The notes: a model not told the origin generated them from the sequence alone. Numbered from the stretch's first letter, positions 1-10,535 are shown. The stretch is DNA of 64,000 nt from SVTX01 sp045612105 (GCA_045612105.1 JAZKYL010000062.1:1-64000), one strand, 5' to 3'. Numbers and translations: made by a program.

Positions 1-15
1 GAATCACCCTCACCT

Positions 16-35
16 GTCGGCAAAGCCGACTTTTT
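16..35 (+). terminator. Rho-independent terminator of an upstream gene
   Basis: Stem GTCGGC (16-21) and GCCGAC (25-30) with an AAA loop, followed by five T. It would end a plus-strand gene lying left of the window. Confidence 0.6.
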
Positions 36-350
36 CTAGACATTTTCTTACTTCAACTTAGCTGAGTTTTGCTTTAAAATAAACACTTTGGCTGGGTTTA
101 ATACCCTTTCAACCAAGATGCGATCGTGAGGGATTTTTTTAGCTCCGAAGGAGCGAAAAATCCTGCTTCACTACTAGAGCGCCCCAAAATTCGGGAAAGC
201 TCTTTGCGGAGCAGAGTTTGCTTGCAAACTCGTGCAAATCTCGCTTGCGAGTTTGCTGTTTTCATCTCGAGAAAGCGACCCGCATCCCCGCCGGAGGCAC
301 GCGTCCCCGCGTCCCCGTCGGCCGACAAATCAAAATTTGAAATTCCATAC
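36..350. other. Intergenic region without a credible gene
   Basis: Open frames exist on both strands but overlap each other and lack ribosome binding sites, so I reject them. The stretch holds small hairpins around 215-265 (TTTGC-rich inverted segments). At 323-342 it has one arm, CGACAAATCAAAATTTGAAA, of the intergenic inverted repeat seen again at 17.4, 44.7 and 49.0 kb. Confidence 0.5.
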
Positions 351-388
351 AAAAAACGCTTAAGAGCAAATGCCCTTAAGCGTTTTTT
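351..388 (-). terminator. Terminator after the PLD-like gene (bidirectional)
   Basis: Arms AAAAAACGCTTAAG (351-364) and CTTAAGCGTTTTTT (375-388) form a 14-bp stem with A- and T-runs on either side. It lies 17 bases past the stop codon of the minus-strand gene and could work in both directions. Confidence 0.85.
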
Positions 389-405
389 GTGAGAAAATTC
401 AGATA

Positions 406-2148
406 TTATTCTGCGGATTCCGTTTCCGCTTCGGGAAGGAACATATCATCATTTGTAATAACACCCTTTGAAGAAACATTACCCAAAGAAGCATATGCCA
501 CATTACCGGTCTCATCGGTCTCTTTTATAATAAGTATCTGATTGGTCTGATAATAGAGAGCTCCAAAGTTGAAATTACAGCTGGAAAGGAAAGAAACGTA
601 CTGTCTTTCGCCATCCTTGACGTAAGAAAGCATTATATCCTTGTCGTGAACCGCGTTCCACTTGGTAGTAAAATTGATAAATTCAAGATCAGCACCTTTT
701 TTCAGAGACGAGATGCCCTCAAAAGTACCGTTCTGACATCTGATACCAAGTCGGTTGCCTTCTCTCTTGTTGGTAACGAACTTATCATAAATAGCCTCAA
801 CGCAGGTTCTTGAAACAAAGAAATCTTCAAGGAAATTAGGATTGTTCCAGGACAAGACCACGTCCTCGTCTTCGGAGTCGTAAAACTCCTGAAGATATTT
901 GCAATAAGGATTGAGCTCGGTGTTCCATGTATCAAACTCACCGCTCAAAGGAGTAAAATAAAGCTCAAAAATCTCATCCGTTTCGCTTCCCAGATATACT
1001 ATCCTCTCATCATAAGGGATCTCATCCCCTTTTCCCTCAAGAATAGCCTTGATCTGCTCTTCGGTTCTCGTAGTTGCAATATTTCTGAACTCAAATATAT
1101 CTTCCTGCTGATAATACTCACCCATAAGTGCAACGTAATTTTTAGTCGCGTTATATATAGCCTCATGACCCGTAACGATAACACCTGCCTGAGAGCCGCC
1201 ATTTCCGTTGTGGCCCTTGTAATTGTTAGCATCAAGGTTGGTACTGCTGAACCAAACACCGTAGTCGTGGTCAACCCCATCCTTGTCTCTGTAAGCCGTG
1301 ACCGCACAGGTCTTAACGTGCATTACCTCCATACTCTTCTTGTCAGCATAGTCCCACTCAATAGGTCTGAAAGTCATATGATCGGCAACAGTATCGCCGG
1401 GAGCATATTTTTCGTAGCACTCATATGCCATACCCTTGTTGAAATACTTGATGTACGAAGGCTCTGCTTTAGAATATGTTTTTCCGGTCTCGTTGTCATA
1501 CTGCTTGACCGCATACGCGTTAAGCTGACCGACAATAGTCACGTCAATGCCCATTCTTGCCGCCTCAAGAAGCAAATACACTACTCTTACAAAACCGTTA
1601 GAATCGTAATCTGCGTCGTAAAGTGAACGCATATATCCGAAATATGGACTGTTTGGATCAAGACAGACCGCCGCCGAGGGAGATATACGGAAAGAAGTAA
1701 AGGAAAGGTCAACGTCCTCCTCGGGATGAGCGATCTTGTACTGTATGCACTGATATATCAGCATACCGCAAGAATAATTGGGGTCGTTCAAAGCCTCTTT
1801 GTACTGGCGGTAAAGCGTGTCAACCATTACAGTCCCGCCATTTACGTTTTCATATACCGCCGTAGCATGGCTGTGAAAATTCGAGGTGTTCTGAGTTCTT
1901 GGAAACTCCTCATAATAGGGATTTATATATTCCCATTCGCTCTTGTCATTATCATAGGTGTTTTCTTCAAAAAATGAACTCAAAGTAGTAAACTTCATAG
2001 GATATACGGGATCAGCGAACCCATATTCTTCCTCATCCGTAATGATCGGGGCATCACCGCCGCGCATCGCCACCGCGATGGCGGTTATTGCCGTAAACAA
2101 TACGGCAATAACAAGTATAATACATACTATTCCTTTAGTTTTATTCAT
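406..2148 (-). CDS. Membrane-anchored phospholipase D-like protein
   Basis: 580 residues. Residues 5-29 form one N-terminal membrane segment, with the rest outside. Two HKD-type motifs can be read. The first is HVK followed by a GVWFSSTNLD block, near residues 275-310. The second is HDKD followed by FLSSCNFN, near residues 510-540. The family hydrolyses or transfers phosphodiester bonds in lipids, nucleic acids or surface polymers; the substrate here is unknown. The spacing between H-x-K and the downstream Asp/Asn block is looser than in classical PLD enzymes, so catalysis is not certain. The start is the ATG at 2148: the upstream TTG in frame has no ribosome binding site, whereas GGAGGG lies inside the last codons of the upstream gene. 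Only 2 bases separate that gene's stop from this start, so the two are translationally coupled. A strong terminator follows. Confidence 0.75.
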   Translation of the reverse strand: MNKTKGIVCIILVIAVLFTAITAIAVAMRGGDAPIITDEEEYGFADPVYPMKFTTLSSFFEENTYDNDKSEWEYINPYYEEFPRTQNTSNFHSHATAVYENVNGGTVMVDTLYRQYKEALNDPNYSCGMLIYQCIQYKIAHPEEDVDLSFTSFRISPSAAVCLDPNSPYFGYMRSLYDADYDSNGFVRVVYLLLEAARMGIDVTIVGQLNAYAVKQYDNETGKTYSKAEPSYIKYFNKGMAYECYEKYAPGDTVADHMTFRPIEWDYADKKSMEVMHVKTCAVTAYRDKDGVDHDYGVWFSSTNLDANNYKGHNGNGGSQAGVIVTGHEAIYNATKNYVALMGEYYQQEDIFEFRNIATTRTEEQIKAILEGKGDEIPYDERIVYLGSETDEIFELYFTPLSGEFDTWNTELNPYCKYLQEFYDSEDEDVVLSWNNPNFLEDFFVSRTCVEAIYDKFVTNKREGNRLGIRCQNGTFEGISSLKKGADLEFINFTTKWNAVHDKDIMLSYVKDGERQYVSFLSSCNFNFGALYYQTNQILIIKETDETGNVAYASLGNVSSKGVITNDDMFLPEAETESAE

Positions 2149-2150
2149 AA

Positions 2151-5100
2151 TCAACCCTCCGCGTCTGCCTTAAGCTCATTAATTTTTCCGCTCTTGCTGT
2201 TTTTCAGCAACTGTGACCAATCGGTAATATCAATTTCAGTATCAGTCTCCGCATCAAGCATCACCACGTTGTCCTTATAAATGTTCAAAACCGCGCTGGC
2301 ATTTCCAATATCGGAGAATCCGCAGCTAATACTCTTAGCAGTATTGTTATTATATATCGTAGCACTGTTAAGTGTAAGAACCGAATTAGCCGACGTTACG
2401 TATATAACCGCACCCAAAGAGCCTGCTTTATTGCTCTTGGCGGTAATTTTTGTAACCGTAAACTCCGCAGCACCGCCTACGTAAATAGCACCGCCGTTAC
2501 TTGCCTCATTGGACTCAAAATATGCGTCGGTCAAAACGACCTTGATTCCCGAACCGTAAGCCGCAATCGCGCCGCCGGAAGATGTAGCCTTATTGTTCTT
2601 GAAGCTTGCGCCCTCAACAACAGCAGATCCGCCCGCTACCGCGACAGCACCGCCCATATAGGAATAGTTACCGGTTCCGGTCAGATAGTTGCCGTCGAAG
2701 AGCGAACCGTAGAAGCTTGCGCTTCCGTAACCGCAAACCGCTCCGCCGCTGTTAGCCGTACTGTTGCCCGAGAAGCTCGAGCCCTTGTCCGTGCCCGCTT
2801 CTCCATCTCTATAGATTGCAGTTCCCGTAAGATAGATCGCTCCACCGTTATTCACCGAGCTATTTTCGGTAAACGTACAATTTGTGGTAACAACCTCGGA
2901 ATTCGCCGGTGTTTGAGTCATATAGATCGCGCCGCCGCGATAGCCCGCGAAGTTAGAAATAAACTCACAGCTATCAACGGTTGCCGACGAATAATAAACG
3001 TATATCGCACCGCCGTTGTTGGTGGTGTTTGTCTCAACTGCAGCTTCGTCAAGCGCACGGTTTCCGTTGAAGGAGCATCCAACTATCTCAGCAGATGTAT
3101 GGTTGAGATAGATCGCGCCACCTTGAGTAGTTGCAAAATTGCTTGCAAACTCGGCATTTTCAACAGTAATAGCCGCATTAGTATAGATCGCGCCGCCGTT
3201 ACTTGTTACCGTATTGCCATCATATTTCGAGCCGTCGTCTGTGTAGATCGCGTTCTCAACGATATAGACCGCGCCGCCCATCTTAGCGATATTACCCGTA
3301 AGTTCACAGTCCGACAAAGATACGTTACCCGAATTGTTGATCGCACCGCCGTTATTTGCAGTATTGCTAGTATAAACCGAACCGTTTACGGTCAAAGATG
3401 CGTTTTCGCCAACAAACACCGCGCCACCAAGTCCCGCGCTGTTTTCGGAATAAGAGGAGCCGTTGTCAATCAAAGTCTTTCCACCAACGTATACCGCACC
3501 GCCTTCGTCCGCTGTGTTGTTAGTAAATGCGGTTCCGTTAAGCGTCGCAATTCCATGGCTCATAAGAGCTCCGCCCTTAACTGCAACATTACTCTCGAAT
3601 GTCGAGCCGTTATTTCCATCTATGTCTCCGTCTCTGTAGATTGCGCTTCCGGTCAGATATATTGCGCCGCCGTTGTCAACCGAAGTATTGCCAACAAACA
3701 CACAATTCTTAGTAACTATCTCCGTGCCCTCAGGAGTCTGAGTTGCGTAGATCGCGCCGCCGCGATAGCCCACCGAGTTTGCAATAAATTCACTGCTGTC
3801 AATGGTGGCAGATGAATAGTAAATATACACCGCACCACCGTTGTTATTGGTGTTTATCTCAACAGCAGCTTCGTCAAGCGCACGGTTTCCGTTGAAGGAG
3901 CATCCAACTATCTCAGCCGTTGTATAGTAAAGATAGATCGCTCCGCCCTGAGTGGTTGCAAAATTGTTTGCAAAATCAGCGTTCTTAACAGTAATGGTCG
4001 CATTAGTATAGATCGCGCCGCCGTTACTTGTTACCGTATTGCCCTCATATTTCGAGCCATCGTCTGTGTAGATCGCGTTCTCAACAATATAGACCGCGCC
4101 GCCCATCTTGGCAACGTTGCTTAAATATTCAGAACTCTTAACGTTCAGCGTCGCGCCTTCGGCAACGAATACCGCACCGCCGTTATTCGCGCTGTTCTCG
4201 GAATAAGACGAGCCGTTGTCTATCAAAGTCTTTCCACCAACGTATACCGCACCGCCTTCGTCCGCTGTGTTGTTAGTAAATGCGGTTCCGTTAAGCGTCG
4301 CAAATCCATGGCTCATAAGAGCTCCGCCGCTTACCGCAACGTTACCTTCAAAGGTCGAGCCGTTATTTCCATCTATATCTCCGTCTCTGTAGATTGCGCT
4401 TCCGGTCAGATATATTGCGCCGCCGTTGTCAACCGAATTATTGCCAACAAACACACAATTCTTAGTAACTATCTCCGTGCCCTCAGGAGTCTGAGTTGCG
4501 TAGATCGCACCGCCGCGATATGCCGAATAATTGGAAATGAACTCGCAATTATCAATTATCGCCGAGGATCTGTAGATATGAAGCGCGCCACCCTGATTAT
4601 CGGTGCTTTCCTCGGTTGCAAGCACTCTGTTACCAACAAATACACAATCCGAAAGAGTTGCCTCAGTCTCATATATACGAATTGCACCGCCTTGAAGTGT
4701 CGCGAGATTTCCTACAAAGGTAACACCATTGATATCGGCAACAGCTCCAGTAGCTACGTATATTGCACCACCGTGACCGGCAGTGTTATTAACAATATTT
4801 CCTCCGTAGGTCTTGAGCGAACCGAGAACGTAAATAGCACCGCCAAAGCTTGCCTTACCGCCCGTAATAATACCACCCTTGAGCGTTACCGTAACCGCAT
4901 TTCCCTCACCCGAATATTCACCCTCAGTCCAAAGACCGGTATCAGGATCGATATATCCGTTTCTTTCAGTGCTTGAAATATCGGAGAGCGTAAACTTGAC
5001 GCCTTCACTGACCTCAATGACAGAAGCCTTATTTTCACCAACGTACTTAAGGATCTTTCCGTTAAGACTGAGTGTCATATCGGCAGTAACTACGATCTCA

Positions 5101-8100
5101 TTTAACGTCTCGATATCAGTGTAGAGATAGTAATTTCCTCCAAGCTGCGCCGCCATTCTAAGCTCTGCCTCACTTGTTATGGGAACAAACTCAACAGATT
5201 CGTGACCCTCTCCGCAATCGCATACTTCTCCGCATATGGGACGAGATATCTTCTCGGCATAGGTCACAGGATCGCTTGTCAGCACCTCGCCGCTTTCGTA
5301 TGTAACAACACACACGTATGTCTCTCCGAGAGTGCCCGCAAGAGTATTTGTTGTCTGACCCTCCAAAGCTTCACCAATAGCACCGTTGGAATAAACGTGC
5401 CAAGCATAGTTAGGCTCTCCGGGCACTTTTATAGTATATCCGTTAAAGATGCCTGGCTGTTCAAGAATAAGATATCCGGCCATAAGATTTCCATTGCCGT
5501 CGCCATATACAGGCATACCGGAATCGGAAACGAATCTGTCAGAATACAGAGAAGCATCTGTAACCGTGAGTCCATCGGGTCTTGCAAACGTCACGTCGGT
5601 ATTTTCCGCGAAAACGCTTATCTTAGCTTCTTCATCAAGCTCGCCAATGACCGTAATATAGGTTTTCTTGTCAAGATAAACGTTACTTTCGGTATTATCC
5701 ACGATCACAACGTTTCCGGCAACCCCAAACGTGCCATATTTGACGAAAACTCCGCGTTTGTTCTCGGTAACACTGCCGCCTATCATATTAAGACTGCCGT
5801 TTCCAACACAGATAATACCGTTACCGTTAGAATCATTGCCCATAAACACGGTTCCCATCAGCGTAACGTTACCGTGAGTCATTACGGCACCGCCCTCTGC
5901 AGCCGTATTGCCGCTGAAAACAGACTTGTCGGTTTCTGCCAGATCGTCTCCATCGCGCCAGACAGAGGTTCCCGTCAGATAAACCGCTCCGCCGTTGTCT
6001 GTGGCGCTGTTACCCGAGAAGGTGCAGTTCAACGTAATCACCGCGCTGCCTTCGGGGGTCTCGGTCATATAGATCGCGCCTCCGCGATAGCTTGACGTAT
6101 TAGTATCAAAATCAGAGTTGCTGATATCAGCATTCGTACCATAAATATATATCGCACCGCCGTTAGCACTCTCTCCCGTAGTACCGTTCTTCTTGAACGT
6201 ACACTTATCCGCCGCAAATGACGTATTTCCGGATACGCAAACCGCGCCACCGTGAGAACCCGAAACGTTGCTTGTAAATTCGGCTCCGCTCAAAGAAAGC
6301 TTACCTGCCGAATATACCGTTTCACCCGTTTCCTCATTCTCAGAAAGAACCGTTACGTTGACACCGACAGCTCCACCGCTCTCGGCAGCAATATTGCTAT
6401 CAAATGTCGAGCCAAAAAGCTCTGCCGAACCGTAGACGTAGATAGCACCGCCTCCGATCGCGCTATTGTTCTTGAACACAGTACCGCTGTCAGTAACCGT
6501 CTTGTCCCCGTCAATATAAACACCGGTACCTGTTACGTAAATCGCGCCGCCGTTCTTACCGGACGTATTGCCGTCGAATACGCAGCTCTTCGTGGATAAA
6601 GCTTTGTCTTCTGGAGTCTGCGTCGTATAGATCGCACCGCCATTGTCTACCGAAGTATTATTTTTAAGCTCGGAGCCCTCGATCAACGCGTTACCGGTCA
6701 ATAACTGTATCGCGCCTCCGTATTTTCCTGCGTTATTGCCATCAAACGTACAATTATTTATCTTAACGTCAGATTTAGTAAAGTATAGCGCGCCTCCCCC
6801 CTCGGTTGATGCGTTTCCGAGGAAATCGGATCCCGAAAGTTCAATGATCGAGTATTCATCATCACCGTCGGGTCCAAGCACGTAAATAACACCACCGTTT
6901 ACAGCACGGTTGAGGTCTTCTTCGCCGTTTCCTCCGAAAATGTTCTCGACTTTATCACCGGAGAGCACTTTAATGCCGCCTCTTGTGTAGATAAATCCGC
7001 CGTTTCCGCCCGAAGAGTTACCCTTAGCGACAATTCCCTTAATGGTGGTCTCTGATCCAAAATAAGTCCAGATCGCGCCGCCATTATTACCGGCACGGTT
7101 ATCAGTAAAGGAAACGTTTGTAAGACCTATGGTGGAATCGGTATTTCCTACTATCGCTCCACCATAATAGATAGCCTCATTGCCGCTGAACTCAACGTCT
7201 TCGGCAGAAAGGATACCTCCGCTGACAAGTATAGCTCCTCCGCGAGAGTCTTTCTCATCCGCATTGGCTTTGTTATTAATAAATTCTGAACCTTTGAAGC
7301 TTGCTTCACCGCGATTTACCGTAACTTCTCCGGTCTGTTCATCGGTCTCCTTGGCGCAATTTATGTAGACCGCGCCGCCAAGCTTCGCTGTATTGCCCTC
7401 AAAGCTTGAAGCCTTGTCAGACATAACGGTCTCCTCGCCAACAAACCAAGCGCCGCCGTTTTCAGATGCGGTATTTTGTTTGAATACGCTATCACCAATC
7501 ACCTTGACCTCAGGGCTTTGAGAAACGTATAGAGCACCGCCGCTTCTTGAGCTGTTTTTCTCTGCGTTAAGTCCCGAGAGAACGGTTTTCGCATTGTTTA
7601 TATACATTGCGCCGCCGCAATTGTTTGAGCTGTTGCCCGTAAGAGTAATATCGGTAGCGTTAAACTCTTTACCGTTCATACTGTAAGCCGCAACCGCTCC
7701 TCCGTAATCGGAAGTATTGGCACTAAACTCAGAACCGCTGACAAACAAGGTAGCCGTGCCGCTTGCAGCCAAAGCTCCTCCGTAGGTCTTGACTCCGGTC
7801 GCGCCCTCGGCAACCTTAAATCCGTTTTGGGTAAACTTGGATTTTTTAACGGTAAGTGAAGCGTTTATGCCGTATACAGCACCGCCAAACCTCTTAACGT
7901 CAACCGCCTCCGAGCCTACTTCAACAACGTTCTCGGCAAAGCTACAGTTGTTCGCAACGATTACTGCATCACTTCCGCCATAGATGGCACCGCCATTTTC
8001 CTTCGCAATATTTTCGCTGAATTCCGCGCCATTGATCTCAATCGCGCCGTAACCGCAGATCGCTCCGCCCTTGTTTGAGATATTAGCCTCAAAAACACTG

Positions 8101-10535
8101 TTAAGAACAGTCTCTCCCGACGCCACGGACTTGTCTGTATACTTTCCGTTACCGGCAACGTATACACCGCCGCCTATCGACGCGACGTTGCCAACAAACT
8201 CGCAATCCACAGTAGTGACTTGAGCATCTCCGTTATAGATCGCTCCACCTCTTTCGGTGGAATAAACTCCGTCCTCAAGCTTACCGTTGCCCGTAAAGAT
8301 GCAGGAGGTCACATTTAACGTCTTCGCTCCGCTTGCGCAGATAGCACCGCCGTAAAGCGTTGAAATATTACCGTCAAAGCTGCTGTTTTTAATGGTGGTC
8401 TGGGTGTCGGTGGTCAGGAATATCGCACCCGCGCTGACAGAAGCCGTATTGCCCTCAAACGAGGTATCCGCCACAGTCATGCCGGTCTTCTTGGTAATGT
8501 AAATAGCACCGCCGCTTCCGTAAGAAGTCTTTACAACAGTCTCACCGGTCTCGGAATTTACAGAAGTGATCTCTCTTGAGACAGCTCTGTTATTCTTAAA
8601 TTCGCAATCGGCGATTCTGAGCGCGGACGCTTCCTTGAGCTCATCACCTGCAGATATTATAATAACACCGCCACGGCCCGCCTCATTGCCTTCAAACAAA
8701 CAATTATCAAGAGTTACGACGTGAGGCTCCGAGCCCTCGCCAACGTAATACTGGTAAACTACACCACCGCTCTCAAAAGCATAGTTATCAATAAAGCGGG
8801 AGTCTCTGAGCGTAATAGGTCCGGCAGTTGCAAAAACACCGCCAATGCTCTTCTCCGCCCTATTTCCTTCAAACGTAGCGCCGCCCAAAACCATCATCGG
8901 AGTGTAATGATATCCAAGGAATACACCGCCCTGGGAGGTCGCTACGTTGTTTCTGAAAATAACCGTGTCCTTTTCCGCTCCTACACTTCCGATAAAGGTC
9001 TCGGCATAGGGGCTCTCGGAGGTACATATCGCGCCACCCTTGTTGTGGGCGGTATTGTTCTCTATAACACCGGCAAATATGTTGATCTGCTTTCTTGTAA
9101 AGATAGCTCCGCCGCGGACCGCGCTGTTATTCTTCAGCGTACCGCCATACATATTAAAAGTGCCGAAGTTGTAGATCGCGCCGCCGTATGACGAAATATA
9201 GTTGGTATTATCTTCAGCGTTTCCGATATTCTCGATATTTACCGAGTTATTATCAATAACACCGCCGTACATATCAAAAACACCGTGAGTAATGAATATT
9301 GCCGCGCCGCCCATAGTGCAGCTGCTGCCAACGTAATGCTCCCAAAGAAGATTTCTTTCGTTGCCCGCCTTCATATTGTTTGAAATGCTGACACCGTCAT
9401 ATATGGCAACTCTCGCACTGTTGACGATAAACAGAGCAGAGCCCACGACCTGAACCTTCATATTATCACGGTTTCCGTCGACCGTAATGCTGACAGAACC
9501 GTCGGGCTTGCCTATAATAAGCTCGGCGGTACCGTTCTTGAGCACGTTGCTGTATCCGTCCGACGCTTCGCCTATAACAAACATATCTCCCGCGAAGCTC
9601 ACATCACGTATAAGCTTGACAGCCTTATTGGAAATAAGATTTGTCTTGCCCGTGAAATAAATAGTACGGTCTATGATTATATCATTGGTGACAAAAATAA
9701 CGTCAGCACCGCCTGCCGCTCTCTCCTCAAGCTCTTCAACGGTCTTCGTTTCAAGAAGCTCGAACAAAGGTGTAACGGTAACGTCGGCTTTATGTATACC
9801 CTCGCTCGGAAAATCCTTGCCGTCGGCATCCACCCACTTGATAAATCTGTATCCTGCTTTTTCGGGATCGGGAAGCTTGTATTCACCGTTTTCGGCAATC
9901 CAAAACTCGCCAAAGCCCTTCATAGTTACAGTATACGCTATAGGAAGAACTTCGATAACATCCTCACGGGTAGCCCCGCACAGTGTACAAGTATGAAGAC
10001 GAATTCCCTCCTCTTTACAGGTGGGTTCTTTTGTTATAACACCTTCATCATACTTGTGACCCTCTTCAACAGGTATCTCCTCTTCTTCAACATCACCGCA
10101 AAGCGTGCAAGTAAAACGGCGAAGCCCCTTTTCAGTGCAGGTTGCCGCCTGAATTATCTCGCCTTCCTCAGGGAATGCGTGTTCGCCGATCGGAGGAATA
10201 GCCTCGGTCTTTGTCTTTCCGCATACAGAGCACGTAAAGATCAATTCACCCTCGTTTCCGCAGTACGGCTCTTTAGTAATCACACTTTCACCAAAGCTAT
10301 GTGATTCACATCCACCCGTCTCGGTCTCGAATTTCGTTTCGGACTCCGACTCGGTCTTGTGATCCGACTCATTCTCGGTGTTATTCTCGGTTTCGGAGAC
10401 GGATTCGGTTACGGTCTCAGATCGAGAGTCTGTTTCTGATCCGGTTTTCGTTTCTGTTCCGGTACATCCCGCAAAAAGAACGCACATAGCTATCATAAGG
10501 GATATAGGGATTAAAACATTTAATACCTTTTTCAT
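2151..10535 (-). CDS. Giant Pmp-like beta-helix surface lipoprotein
   Basis: 2794 residues. The signal peptide ends in a lipobox (LFAGC, Cys24). Next come a Ser/Glu/Thr linker (25-75), three H...CxxCG repeats (about 76-195) and an InlB/Listeria-Bacteroides-type repeat (about 196-260, GYRFIKWVDADG). A first right-handed beta-helix runs from about 280 to 1600. A spacer region follows, with CGEVCDCGEGH, and then a second beta-helix runs from about 1790 to the end. The helices consist of dozens of units of about 22-25 residues carrying GGAI/GGAV and FxGN motifs, the signature of chlamydial polymorphic membrane proteins. Unlike those, it has no autotransporter barrel and is lipid-anchored, as expected in a monoderm. 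Role inferred: adhesin or scaffold at the cell surface. GAGGT precedes the ATG. It is coupled to the PLD-like gene downstream. The many plus-strand frames across this gene are shadows. Confidence 0.85.
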   Translation of the reverse strand: MKKVLNVLIPISLMIAMCVLFAGCTGTETKTGSETDSRSETVTESVSETENNTENESDHKTESESETKFETETGGCESHSFGESVITKEPYCGNEGELIFTCSVCGKTKTEAIPPIGEHAFPEEGEIIQAATCTEKGLRRFTCTLCGDVEEEEIPVEEGHKYDEGVITKEPTCKEEGIRLHTCTLCGATREDVIEVLPIAYTVTMKGFGEFWIAENGEYKLPDPEKAGYRFIKWVDADGKDFPSEGIHKADVTVTPLFELLETKTVEELEERAAGGADVIFVTNDIIIDRTIYFTGKTNLISNKAVKLIRDVSFAGDMFVIGEASDGYSNVLKNGTAELIIGKPDGSVSITVDGNRDNMKVQVVGSALFIVNSARVAIYDGVSISNNMKAGNERNLLWEHYVGSSCTMGGAAIFITHGVFDMYGGVIDNNSVNIENIGNAEDNTNYISSYGGAIYNFGTFNMYGGTLKNNSAVRGGAIFTRKQINIFAGVIENNTAHNKGGAICTSESPYAETFIGSVGAEKDTVIFRNNVATSQGGVFLGYHYTPMMVLGGATFEGNRAEKSIGGVFATAGPITLRDSRFIDNYAFESGGVVYQYYVGEGSEPHVVTLDNCLFEGNEAGRGGVIIISAGDELKEASALRIADCEFKNNRAVSREITSVNSETGETVVKTSYGSGGAIYITKKTGMTVADTSFEGNTASVSAGAIFLTTDTQTTIKNSSFDGNISTLYGGAICASGAKTLNVTSCIFTGNGKLEDGVYSTERGGAIYNGDAQVTTVDCEFVGNVASIGGGVYVAGNGKYTDKSVASGETVLNSVFEANISNKGGAICGYGAIEINGAEFSENIAKENGGAIYGGSDAVIVANNCSFAENVVEVGSEAVDVKRFGGAVYGINASLTVKKSKFTQNGFKVAEGATGVKTYGGALAASGTATLFVSGSEFSANTSDYGGAVAAYSMNGKEFNATDITLTGNSSNNCGGAMYINNAKTVLSGLNAEKNSSRSGGALYVSQSPEVKVIGDSVFKQNTASENGGAWFVGEETVMSDKASSFEGNTAKLGGAVYINCAKETDEQTGEVTVNRGEASFKGSEFINNKANADEKDSRGGAILVSGGILSAEDVEFSGNEAIYYGGAIVGNTDSTIGLTNVSFTDNRAGNNGGAIWTYFGSETTIKGIVAKGNSSGGNGGFIYTRGGIKVLSGDKVENIFGGNGEEDLNRAVNGGVIYVLGPDGDDEYSIIELSGSDFLGNASTEGGGALYFTKSDVKINNCTFDGNNAGKYGGAIQLLTGNALIEGSELKNNTSVDNGGAIYTTQTPEDKALSTKSCVFDGNTSGKNGGAIYVTGTGVYIDGDKTVTDSGTVFKNNSAIGGGAIYVYGSAELFGSTFDSNIAAESGGAVGVNVTVLSENEETGETVYSAGKLSLSGAEFTSNVSGSHGGAVCVSGNTSFAADKCTFKKNGTTGESANGGAIYIYGTNADISNSDFDTNTSSYRGGAIYMTETPEGSAVITLNCTFSGNSATDNGGAVYLTGTSVWRDGDDLAETDKSVFSGNTAAEGGAVMTHGNVTLMGTVFMGNDSNGNGIICVGNGSLNMIGGSVTENKRGVFVKYGTFGVAGNVVIVDNTESNVYLDKKTYITVIGELDEEAKISVFAENTDVTFARPDGLTVTDASLYSDRFVSDSGMPVYGDGNGNLMAGYLILEQPGIFNGYTIKVPGEPNYAWHVYSNGAIGEALEGQTTNTLAGTLGETYVCVVTYESGEVLTSDPVTYAEKISRPICGEVCDCGEGHESVEFVPITSEAELRMAAQLGGNYYLYTDIETLNEIVVTADMTLSLNGKILKYVGENKASVIEVSEGVKFTLSDISSTERNGYIDPDTGLWTEGEYSGEGNAVTVTLKGGIITGGKASFGGAIYVLGSLKTYGGNIVNNTAGHGGAIYVATGAVADINGVTFVGNLATLQGGAIRIYETEATLSDCVFVGNRVLATEESTDNQGGALHIYRSSAIIDNCEFISNYSAYRGGAIYATQTPEGTEIVTKNCVFVGNNSVDNGGAIYLTGSAIYRDGDIDGNNGSTFEGNVAVSGGALMSHGFATLNGTAFTNNTADEGGAVYVGGKTLIDNGSSYSENSANNGGAVFVAEGATLNVKSSEYLSNVAKMGGAVYIVENAIYTDDGSKYEGNTVTSNGGAIYTNATITVKNADFANNFATTQGGAIYLYYTTAEIVGCSFNGNRALDEAAVEINTNNNGGAVYIYYSSATIDSSEFIANSVGYRGGAIYATQTPEGTEIVTKNCVFVGNTSVDNGGAIYLTGSAIYRDGDIDGNNGSTFESNVAVKGGALMSHGIATLNGTAFTNNTADEGGAVYVGGKTLIDNGSSYSENSAGLGGAVFVGENASLTVNGSVYTSNTANNGGAINNSGNVSLSDCELTGNIAKMGGAVYIVENAIYTDDGSKYDGNTVTSNGGAIYTNAAITVENAEFASNFATTQGGAIYLNHTSAEIVGCSFNGNRALDEAAVETNTTNNGGAIYVYYSSATVDSCEFISNFAGYRGGAIYMTQTPANSEVVTTNCTFTENSSVNNGGAIYLTGTAIYRDGEAGTDKGSSFSGNSTANSGGAVCGYGSASFYGSLFDGNYLTGTGNYSYMGGAVAVAGGSAVVEGASFKNNKATSSGGAIAAYGSGIKVVLTDAYFESNEASNGGAIYVGGAAEFTVTKITAKSNKAGSLGAVIYVTSANSVLTLNSATIYNNNTAKSISCGFSDIGNASAVLNIYKDNVVMLDAETDTEIDITDWSQLLKNSKSGKINELKADAEG
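3447..4560 (-). repeat. Long near-identical internal repeats in the beta-helix gene
   Basis: A block starting at 3447 recurs at 4200, and TTGCCAACAAACACACAATT recurs at 3688 and 4441, both offset by exactly 753 bp (251 codons). The block at 3241 recurs at 4066, an offset of 825 bp; the 72-bp difference equals about one 24-residue helix unit. This shows recent in-frame duplication followed by gain or loss of one unit. Confidence 0.8.

Noticed and set aside
98..392. Overlapping 84- and 88-codon frames on opposite strands
   Set aside because: No ribosome binding site, mutual overlap, and they run across the terminator and a repeat arm.
2800..9200. Possible CRISPR array in the repetitive stretch
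   Set aside because: Repeats are in-frame protein coils with variable spacing and no unique spacers between identical repeats; no cas genes.
2913..9996. Long plus-strand open frames across the beta-helix gene (for example 2913-3815, 5202-6095)
   Set aside because: They are antisense shadows of a repetitive, codon-biased gene. They have no ribosome binding sites, and the minus strand shows clear protein motifs throughout.
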